Positions 24,134 to 30,195 of a DNA stretch of 30,195 bases are shown here, piece after piece (the first letter of the stretch is position 1; each line of letters opens with the position of its first letter). The notes under the pieces were generated by a model. The model was not told the origin of the DNA. It saw only the letters and a list, made by a program, of their open reading frames with translations, and did no database searches. Origin of the DNA: an uncultured bacterium (GTDB lineage: Bacteria; Bacteroidota; Bacteroidia; Bacteroidales; Muribaculaceae); NCBI GenBank assembly GCA_905214715.1, contig CAJMMT010000024.1, positions 1 through 30,195 on the forward strand. The letters run 5' to 3'. The position numbers were made by a program, and so were the translations under genes.

Positions 24134-26083
24134 ATGGAACATCACCACTCGCACAATCACCCACATACGCACAATCACCCACATACGCACAATCACCCCA
24201 ATGGTATCAAGACTTTTTGGGCACCGGCTTTTTCATTTTTAATGCTGATAGCCGGTATGCTGATGAATCATTTTGGATTTTTGCTATTTGCCGACAACCG
24301 CTGGGCGCAGCTTGTATGGTACGTCATAGCTTTCCTTCCAGTCGGTTTGCCTGTAATCAAGGAGGCGATAGAAGGGATTGCCGCTCATGATTACTTTAAT
24401 GAGTTCACGCTGATGGTGATAGCATGTATCGGAGCATTCTGTATCTGGGAATTGCCTGAAGCCGTTGGTGTGATGCTGTTTTATTCTATCGGAGAAACGC
24501 TTCAGGATAGGGCCGTCGACAAGGCGACGCGAAACATATCAAAATTGCTTGACGTAAGGGGAGAGCATGCCACGATACTTAAAGATGGTAAAGAGGAGAG
24601 CGCAGATCCACGTAAGATTGGAATCGGGGAAGTAATTGTTGTAAAACCGGGTGAAAGGGTTCCATTGGATGGAATAGTGCTTAACGGAAACGGATTATTC
24701 GATACCTCCGCTCTGACAGGAGAGAGTATGCCTCGAAATATAGGTGAAGGCGAGGAAGTGCTGGCCGGTATGATTTCGACGCAAAGAAAAATAAGGATAA
24801 AAGTGACAAGGGTTTATGAGGACAGCGCTCTGTCGAGAATCCTTGATATGGTCAGGAATGCTTCGGCACGTAAGGCACATGCCGAATTGTTCATCCGCAA
24901 GTTCGCACGTATATATACACCTGTTGTAATATCTCTCGCGATTCTTGTAGTGGCGGTGCCCTGGTTGATTTCATTGTTTAATTCAGAATTTCATTATTAT
25001 TTCTCCGAATGGCTTTACCGTTCGCTTGTTTTCCTGGTGATATCCTGTCCGTGCGCTCTTGTAATAAGCGTTCCGCTCGGCTATTTCGCAGGCATCGGAG
25101 CGGCATCAAGAATGGGAATACTGTTCAAGGGTGGAAATTATCTTGAGGCGATTACCAAGATAAATACCGTTGCGTTCGATAAGACAGGTACTTTGACAAC
25201 CGGCAGATTCAGTGTAGGGAAAGTATGTTGCGCGGATTCTAATGACGATGAGTTGCTGTCTATGATGGCCGCTGCCGAGACAGGAAGCACCCATCCATTA
25301 GCCAAGGCTCTTGTGAATTATGTCAAGGGTAGAGGTATCCATATACCTAAGGTTGAATCCATGATTGAGAAACCCGGGTATGGTACCGAAGCCATTGTAG
25401 ACGGGAGAAAGGTAATGGCAGGAAATCTGAAATTATTGCAATCCAGGAATGTCAAATATCCTGATAATCTTGATAAGTTGGCAGACACCATAATAGCCTG
25501 CGCCATAAACGGCAAATATGCCGGGTATGTCATACTTGGAGATACATTGAAACCGGATGCGGTCGACACCATAGAAGGATTGAAACAAATCGGCATAAAG
25601 AAGCTGGTTATGTTATCGGGGGATAAGAAAGAGATTGTTGATGAATATGCACTGAAACTTGGTATTGACGAGGCTCACGGCGATCTGCTTCCCCAAGACA
25701 AGGCGGAATATATCGAGAAATCCTCGTTGACTCCGGGATGTGAGATAGCGTTCGTCGGCGACGGAATGAATGATGCCCCTGTCCTTGCGCTCAGCAATAT
25801 CGGTGTCGCTATGGGAGGCCTTGGTTCTGACGCTGCGATTGAGAGCGCCGATGTGGTTATACAGACCGATCAGCCGTCGAGACTGATAACAGCCATTAAA
25901 ATAGGAAGGACAACTCATACTATCGTGACTGAGAATATTATCGGGGCCATAGGAATAAAGGCGATAATACTCGTTCTTGGAGCGGCCGGTTATGCATCTC
26001 TGTGGGCCGCTGTTTTCGCAGATGTAGGTGTGGCCCTTCTGGCGGTGCTCAACTCCATGCGCATCATGTGGAAGAAATATTGA
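24134..26083 (+). CDS. Zn/Cd-type heavy-metal P-type ATPase with His-rich N-terminus
   Basis: 649 residues from the ATG at 24134; an upstream TTG at 24107 is less likely. The first 22 residues are a His-rich metal-binding tail (HHHSHNHPHTHNHPHT), in place of the usual CxxC-containing HMA domain. The membrane motif is Cys305-Pro-Cys307, the phosphorylation site is DKTGT (Asp349), DTLKPDAV and GDGMNDAP (542-549) complete the ATP domain, and the last helices have NIIGAIGIKA with a Lys and FADVGVALL with an Asp, the pattern of zinc/cadmium/lead/cobalt exporters (P1B-2). It pumps divalent metal out of the cytoplasm. The Fur-family gene is divergent, and a structured leader precedes the start. The gene is followed by an MFS exporter with a separate promoter. 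Confidence 0.93.
   Translation: MEHHHSHNHPHTHNHPHTHNHPNGIKTFWAPAFSFLMLIAGMLMNHFGFLLFADNRWAQLVWYVIAFLPVGLPVIKEAIEGIAAHDYFNEFTLMVIACIGAFCIWELPEAVGVMLFYSIGETLQDRAVDKATRNISKLLDVRGEHATILKDGKEESADPRKIGIGEVIVVKPGERVPLDGIVLNGNGLFDTSALTGESMPRNIGEGEEVLAGMISTQRKIRIKVTRVYEDSALSRILDMVRNASARKAHAELFIRKFARIYTPVVISLAILVVAVPWLISLFNSEFHYYFSEWLYRSLVFLVISCPCALVISVPLGYFAGIGAASRMGILFKGGNYLEAITKINTVAFDKTGTLTTGRFSVGKVCCADSNDDELLSMMAAAETGSTHPLAKALVNYVKGRGIHIPKVESMIEKPGYGTEAIVDGRKVMAGNLKLLQSRNVKYPDNLDKLADTIIACAINGKYAGYVILGDTLKPDAVDTIEGLKQIGIKKLVMLSGDKKEIVDEYALKLGIDEAHGDLLPQDKAEYIEKSSLTPGCEIAFVGDGMNDAPVLALSNIGVAMGGLGSDAAIESADVVIQTDQPSRLITAIKIGRTTHTIVTENIIGAIGIKAIILVLGAAGYASLWAAVFADVGVALLAVLNSMRIMWKKY
24152..24198 (+). 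repeat. 18-bp tandem repeat coding for the His-rich tail
   Basis: CACAATCACCCACATACG is repeated exactly at 24152-24169 and 24170-24187, and a partial third copy runs to 24198. Each unit encodes a His-Asn-His-Pro-His-Thr hexapeptide. A change of copy number stays in frame and would vary the number of metal-binding His residues. Confidence 0.9.
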
Positions 26084-26102
26084 GCTTACAATCCATATGG
26101 AT

Positions 26103-26133
26103 TTTGGAGTAGGGATTATATTCTGTAATTTTG
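26103..26133 (+). promoter_or_regulatory. Promoter of the MFS exporter gene
   Basis: TTTG (26103-26106), a 19-base spacer and TAATTTTG (26126-26133) match the consensus exactly. Transcription from about 26140 leaves a leader of about 20 bases before the ATG at 26159, so the gene is not dependent on the upstream ATPase promoter. Confidence 0.7.
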
Positions 26134-26158
26134 TGGGAAAAATCTTTCGTGTCAGTCT

Positions 26159-27322
26159 ATGAAAAGGTATTTCCCACTGATACTACTTACAGTTGCCGGG
26201 TTCACATTCAACACATCCGAACTGACTCCAATCGGTCTTTTAAGTGATATTGCCTCAGACTTCAATATTTCGGAGGCGGCGGCCGGTATGATGATCACCA
26301 TATATGCATGGGTAGTGGCGCTTTGTTCGTTGCCGCTTATGTTGTGGTGCGCCCACATGGATTTCAGAAAACTTATGATGGTTGTCATTGCCGTGTTCTG
26401 TATAAGCCATTTGGGCTCAGTCTTGGCAACCGGATTCATGACCCTTATGGTTTCGCGTATCGGAGTGGCGTTGGCTCATTCCATATTCTGGTCTATAGCG
26501 CCTGCTATGGCGGTCTCGGTAAGTCCCGACGGGAAACGCTCCACCGCGCTCAGCGCGCTTGTCGCCGGTGGCGGCGTGGCTTTGGTTGCGGGCCTTCCGT
26601 TGGGTAGAGTGCTGGGGTTGTTGGCCGGTTGGAGAGCCACATTCGGAGTGTTGGGTCTTCTTGCATTTTTGGTTCTCGTATTGTTCTATATTTCTTTTCC
26701 TGCCATACCTAAGCAAGAGAGCGATGAATCGCGCGGACATATCCTGAAAGATATAATCCACAGCAAACCGTTGCTGATGATATATCTTATAACGGCAGTA
26801 ATGATTACAGGTCATTATACCGGCTACAGTTATATAGAGCCGCTTATGGACAGCGTGCTTCACATAGAGTCACAGGCAATAACATTGACTTTGTCTCTTT
26901 TCGGTGTGGCCGGATTGGCAGGGAGTATGTTGATGAGCCGCTATTTCCCTCGTTATCGTCGTTCTATTATTGGCGCTACTTGTCTCGGATTACCACTTGT
27001 CATGCTTTTGCTGATGCCGGGCGCACGGCTCGGTGTAATTGCTCTCGCGGTATTGTGTTCATTATGGGGCCTTGCAATCACAATTTACAACATAGCGTTT
27101 CAGAGTGAAATCATAGCTTATTCATCCGGCAATTCAGCCGTGGCTATGAGCATATATTCGGGTATTTTCAATCTTGGCATCGGTGGGGGTGCGTTTGTAG
27201 GCGGTTATGTGGTGCGGAGCGGCAATCTTGCTTTTATCCCCTACGTAGGGGGGTGTATAGCTTTGTCTGCCGCTATATATGTGCTGACAAGATACCTTGT
27301 TTTGAGCGGATATCATAAGTAG
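26159..27322 (+). CDS. MFS exporter, SotB/AraJ/YdhP type
   Basis: A 387-residue inner-membrane protein with about twelve helices, of the drug:H+ antiporter group that includes sugar-efflux and arabinose-linked exporters. The N-terminal GFTFNTSELTPIGLLSDIASDFNISEAAAG is characteristic of this subgroup (compare xxTEFxPVGLLPxIAxDLxVS in SotB). AHSIFWSIAPAMAV and GGGVALVAGLPLGRVLG agree with it, as does the central loop after about residue 190. Substrate unknown; export of sugars or small toxic compounds is the usual guess. It has its own promoter, and its stop codon lies within a long hairpin shared with the convergent barrel gene. Confidence 0.9.
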   Translation: MKRYFPLILLTVAGFTFNTSELTPIGLLSDIASDFNISEAAAGMMITIYAWVVALCSLPLMLWCAHMDFRKLMMVVIAVFCISHLGSVLATGFMTLMVSRIGVALAHSIFWSIAPAMAVSVSPDGKRSTALSALVAGGGVALVAGLPLGRVLGLLAGWRATFGVLGLLAFLVLVLFYISFPAIPKQESDESRGHILKDIIHSKPLLMIYLITAVMITGHYTGYSYIEPLMDSVLHIESQAITLTLSLFGVAGLAGSMLMSRYFPRYRRSIIGATCLGLPLVMLLLMPGARLGVIALAVLCSLWGLAITIYNIAFQSEIIAYSSGNSAVAMSIYSGIFNLGIGGGAFVGGYVVRSGNLAFIPYVGGCIALSAAIYVLTRYLVLSGYHK

Positions 27323-27366
27323 TTGCGAAGAATAAATGATAATATGTGCATTTATTCTTCGCAACT
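27321..27366. terminator. 18-bp perfect hairpin between convergent genes
   Basis: AGTTGCGAAGAATAAATG (27321-27338) and CATTTATTCTTCGCAACT (27349-27366) pair without mismatch around ten bases. The stem starts inside the TAG stop of the MFS gene, and the barrel gene ends 47 bases further on. It can fold from either strand; the T-rich tracts nearby are modest (ATTTAT), so it is probably a bidirectional terminator. Confidence 0.75.
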
Positions 27367-27412
27367 ATTTATAAAACAATCATTATAAAACAATCAGATT
27401 TTGTAATGCTGT

Positions 27413-29545
27413 TTATTGCAATATTGCTGAACCTACTCCACCTGAGTTCTGCAGTTCTCCACCTCGGCTTACTTTCTTGCCATAAGGAATGGTATAGACG
27501 AGTGTCAGAGTGAGATTTCTTGAAAGGCTTGCATTCCAAGAATCGCTCCACTCGTCGAATCTTGGCGAGTGGAATGTCGTTCTGATGTAACTGTCTCTGC
27601 AGAACCAGTTGCGGAATGTGAGGGATGCCTTGAAATCGCCTAAAGCATAGTTGAATACAGCACCATAAGTATTATCGTATCTTGATTGTATGCCATTGGT
27701 CCATGCCGTAAGGTTTTTCTGCGGACTCTGGTAATAAAGCATAGCCGACCAGCTGCCACGGGCATATTGGGCATATATGCTTCCGAAAAGCAGGTTCATC
27801 GACTGTTTGTCGCATCCGGTCAATACTACTCTTTGAGCTTGTCCGTTGACACGAAATGTGAGGGAATTGTCAAACAGTCTGAGATTAGCCGATATCCATG
27901 CGGAGTAGGCATGAGCGTCTCCACTGTTGATTGATTTTCTCACAAGTCCGTCCAAGCCGGGGATGGTATAGAATTCATATGCCTGTTTGTTGGGGTTCCC
28001 TTCATAGGAAAGTGTAGCCGATAATGACAGCTTGTTGGAGGGTATGTAAGTGTAAGATGCTGAGGCGGAAGCGAAAAGCGTGTTCCTTAAATCAGGATTA
28101 CCTTGCAGCCAAAGCAGTTCATTGTTCTGTACAAGAGCCTCATTTGCTGTCGATGGGCTTGGATGCGAATTGCCCCACCAACCCTCAATGCTTGTAGAGT
28201 TCTTGTCGTTGATCTTATATTCAAGCTGAAATCCGAGACGTGGATTCCATTGCTCAAGTACATTAGTGCCATTCACGCGACCGATTACGTAAGATGCACC
28301 TACACGCGAATACAGACTTAGACCGAACTGCCAGTTCTGCATGTATTCAAGAAACAGCATGTTTTCCGACGACAATAGCTTTTGCCTGCCTGTATATGAT
28401 CCGAGGTATCTGGTGTCATATAATGTGTTGTACGACATTAGAGCCGTTCTGAATGTGTTGTTGCGTGAGAATTTTTTTGAATAACTCACATGAATAATCG
28501 GAGAGTATGCTTCTTCCTTGTTGTCATTTATTATGGGGGCCAGTTCTCCCAGTCGATACGATGAATTCCGCTTGTTGGAGCCATACGCAAAATCCCACGA
28601 TGCCACAATCGAATTGCCCATCGGCAATTTGAATTGATAGTAACCTCCGATTTTGGGAGACAACGATTGGTAAGAATAGAAGTCGGAAGCCGGGGTATCA
28701 GGGAGTATTGATTCTGAAAATGATACCAATGAACCGTTTCTGCTTACCGGTGTGCCAAAGCGACTGAACGAAGCGGTATGCTGTATGTAACAGGCATCAT
28801 TTCTGTATGTTGCTCTTATTGACGCCCATTGATTGTTGTCGCGTTCCAGACGGCCGGTGCCGTTTATCGAATGGCGTGTCACTTCATCGTAATGTCTGCC
28901 GGAATATCGGATATCTCTGAAAATCTGTTCCTGAGTAGAACGGGAACGGTCTTCGTGGGTCCATGATGCGTTGGCACTTGCATCAAATGTCCAATTCTTA
29001 TATACAAACTTAGAGTACACGTTGCCACTGATCATGTTTTCGGCAAGAGTTTGCCCTGTGGCCGAAATCTTTGTATAACCTCCCCATTCGTAGTGTATCA
29101 TGATGAAATTCACTACATGTGGTGCGCTTTCGAAGCGAGGGTCGTCCGGATAATTCAATATCTCAACACGCAGAACGTCTTCTGGTCGCAATCCTTCAAT
29201 GTCTTGATTGGTAGCTGGTACGAAATCTATAAACATTTTAACATCCTGCCCCGCTGCTGTTTTTACAGTTGAAGATCCGGGTGCAACGTCAAGTTGTGGT
29301 ATCTGCATTTGCAACAGCAGATTTGTAGCGTCAATCGATGTTTTCTTCGTTTTCTTGTCAGGTATGTATTCCACTCCGAATTTCACCACGCGTTGAGTGC
29401 GACCCTGTACCACCAGTTCGCTGAGTTCATTGATCTTGATGGAATCAGACTCCGCCTGTTGGATAGAATCGGATTCTAAGGCCAGTGCCGTCGATGCGGT
29501 CTGACAGAAAAGAATCAATGCGAGCGCTGCAAATTGCTGTTTCAT
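27413..29545 (-). CDS. TonB-linked outer-membrane beta-barrel family protein
   Basis: A 710-residue protein with a signal peptide (about 1-23). Residues about 38-135 look like a plug-type domain (LSELVVQGR, then VPATNQDIEGLRPEDVLRVEILNYPDDPRFESAP). The remainder is a chain of amphipathic strands, as in the PF14905-type barrel family of Bacteroidetes. It lacks the N-terminal carboxypeptidase-like domain present in many longer relatives. It is expected to sit in the outer membrane; its ligand is unknown. It follows the lipoprotein gene by 17 bases, so the pair is likely an operon and the lipoprotein may be its partner, in the manner of SusC/D but without recognised homology. Confidence 0.88.
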   Translation of the reverse strand: MKQQFAALALILFCQTASTALALESDSIQQAESDSIKINELSELVVQGRTQRVVKFGVEYIPDKKTKKTSIDATNLLLQMQIPQLDVAPGSSTVKTAAGQDVKMFIDFVPATNQDIEGLRPEDVLRVEILNYPDDPRFESAPHVVNFIMIHYEWGGYTKISATGQTLAENMISGNVYSKFVYKNWTFDASANASWTHEDRSRSTQEQIFRDIRYSGRHYDEVTRHSINGTGRLERDNNQWASIRATYRNDACYIQHTASFSRFGTPVSRNGSLVSFSESILPDTPASDFYSYQSLSPKIGGYYQFKLPMGNSIVASWDFAYGSNKRNSSYRLGELAPIINDNKEEAYSPIIHVSYSKKFSRNNTFRTALMSYNTLYDTRYLGSYTGRQKLLSSENMLFLEYMQNWQFGLSLYSRVGASYVIGRVNGTNVLEQWNPRLGFQLEYKINDKNSTSIEGWWGNSHPSPSTANEALVQNNELLWLQGNPDLRNTLFASASASYTYIPSNKLSLSATLSYEGNPNKQAYEFYTIPGLDGLVRKSINSGDAHAYSAWISANLRLFDNSLTFRVNGQAQRVVLTGCDKQSMNLLFGSIYAQYARGSWSAMLYYQSPQKNLTAWTNGIQSRYDNTYGAVFNYALGDFKASLTFRNWFCRDSYIRTTFHSPRFDEWSDSWNASLSRNLTLTLVYTIPYGKKVSRGGELQNSGGVGSAILQ

Positions 29546-29562
29546 GATTTGATATTTAACGT

Positions 29563-30087
29563 TTAACGTTTCTGCTCCGATATCCAGCGGTCTATGTTTG
29601 CATTGAATACCTCCGGCCGATAATACATCACGCCGTTGTACTCAATACCTTCCTTTGAGATATCGACGTGCCCTCCTGTAGGACTCCAATTGTCATCCAT
29701 TGTAAGTAGTTGGCTTCCGGAGAGTGTTACGCCAAAGCTTGTCCAATCGGTGGCACTGTATTTCCATGTGCTTTCTCCGCCGGAAAATCCTGAAAATGCA
29801 ATTGGGGTCTCAGGTACGATGTACCTACTGTTGGAAACCGAAGGATAGTGAAATACTATGTTCTTCTTGACTTCAAGCCCTTGGGCTTCCAGTATACTTA
29901 TGCCATAATTACCCTCGGTCAAAAGATGGCGGGAAAGATATTTGCCGGAAACCGAGCTCCAGTCAGCCGTTGACGTTCCATTCCCGGGAACATCCGGTTC
30001 ATCTTTTTTAGAATCGTCTCCGCAGGACAATAGAATGAACGACATAAGCAATGTCATAACAGCGTAAGTAAAATGTCTAATCTTCAT
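29563..30087 (-). CDS. Hypothetical lipoprotein
   Basis: A 174-residue protein with a lipoprotein signal: MKIRHFTYAVMTLLMSFILLSC, the cysteine at residue 22 being the lipidation site, then the acidic-polar linker GDDSKKDEPDVPGNG that favours surface exposure in Bacteroidetes. The body (about 38-174) is beta-rich with no family I recognise (KYLSRHLLTEGNYGISILEA, EGIEYNGVMYYRPEVF). It is the first gene of a pair with the outer-membrane barrel protein. No clear -7 box was seen upstream, where the element copies crowd the region (30105-30195). Confidence 0.8.
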   Translation of the reverse strand: MKIRHFTYAVMTLLMSFILLSCGDDSKKDEPDVPGNGTSTADWSSVSGKYLSRHLLTEGNYGISILEAQGLEVKKNIVFHYPSVSNSRYIVPETPIAFSGFSGGESTWKYSATDWTSFGVTLSGSQLLTMDDNWSPTGGHVDISKEGIEYNGVMYYRPEVFNANIDRWISEQKR

Positions 30088-30104
30088 AACATCTATTATT
30101 AATT

Positions 30105-30124
30105 TAAGAGCCTGTAAGAGCCTG
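30105..30124 (+). repeat. Two tandem copies of a 10-mer next to the element
   Basis: TAAGAGCCTG occurs twice in direct succession (30105-30114 and 30115-30124), ending four bases before the terminal repeat of the element at 30129. A related CAGGCTCTA is found at about 9928. It may mark an earlier end of the element or its target. Confidence 0.6.
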
Positions 30125-30128
30125 TCTT

Positions 30129-30195
30129 AGAGAATGTTTAGATTTAACTTCCATTCACGCGAAGAGGATTTTTTGAGATGTTTCCGCAAGTTGAG
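30129..30195 (-). repeat. Partial, inverted copy of the element at the right window edge
   Basis: AGAGAATGTTTAGATTTAAC (30129-30148) matches the terminal repeat of the 197-bp element, and the following bases (CTTCCATTCACGCGAAGAGG and on) are the reverse complement of 10621-10670, with one or two changes. The copy is cut by the window end. Its orientation is opposite to that of the copies at 1-130 and 10491-10687. Confidence 0.8.

Noticed and set aside
24152..24198. Possible CRISPR-like repeats
   Set aside because: The 18-bp units are directly adjacent without spacers and encode the His-rich tail of the ATPase.

Overview
The window looks like a chromosomal segment of a Bacteroidales bacterium, and I infer the Muribaculaceae (S24-7) group. 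The signs are Bacteroidetes-type promoters (TAnnTTTG at -7, often with TTTG 19 bases upstream), weak Shine-Dalgarno sequences, secreted proteins with sorting-like C-terminal tails, an outer-membrane barrel/lipoprotein pair, GT90 and DUF2461 genes, and short intergenic repeats. No rRNA, tRNA, CRISPR array, transposase, integrase or phage gene was seen.

Layout. Bases 1-130 are a partial copy of a short repeat element. From 7917 down to 159 the minus strand carries an apparent iron/cobalamin-type ABC importer operon: an acyltransferase fused to a substrate-binding protein, a FecCD/BtuC-type permease, a UvrD/PcrA-type helicase lying between the transporter genes, and the ATPase. A secreted esterase with a starch-binding-like module follows, probably with its own promoter. 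From 8003 the plus strand holds a divergent repeat element, a DUF2461 protein, a GT90 glycosyltransferase and a beta-carbonic anhydrase. The stop codon of the carbonic anhydrase touches a 197-bp element with terminal inverted repeats.

Bases 10879-15580 are one promoter-to-terminator unit of three secreted proteins, two of them built from repeats of one beta-rich domain that I cannot assign to a named family. Next come a YczE/YitT-like membrane protein and a six-gene redox/export operon (16667-21499): a NapH-NapG-like iron-sulfur fusion with an internal twin-arginine motif, an aldo/keto reductase with a Tat lipoprotein signal, DUF1893, an ECF S component, TatA and TatC. The Tat translocase is therefore encoded with two of its likely substrates.

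Bases 21661-27322 carry an MG2-like protein with a short plug-type motif, a minus-strand Fur-family regulator, and a divergent His-rich Zn/Cd-type P-type ATPase preceded by a roughly 240-base leader with several hairpins. An MFS exporter with its own promoter follows. The right end (30087-27413, minus) holds a lipoprotein and an outer-membrane barrel protein. The window closes inside another copy of the repeat element, inverted relative to the first.

The strongest candidates for something undescribed are the acyltransferase-SBP fusion, the NapH-NapG fusion with internal Tat motif beside tatAC, the three-gene secreted repeat-domain locus, the structured leader of the metal ATPase, and the inverted-repeat element family.
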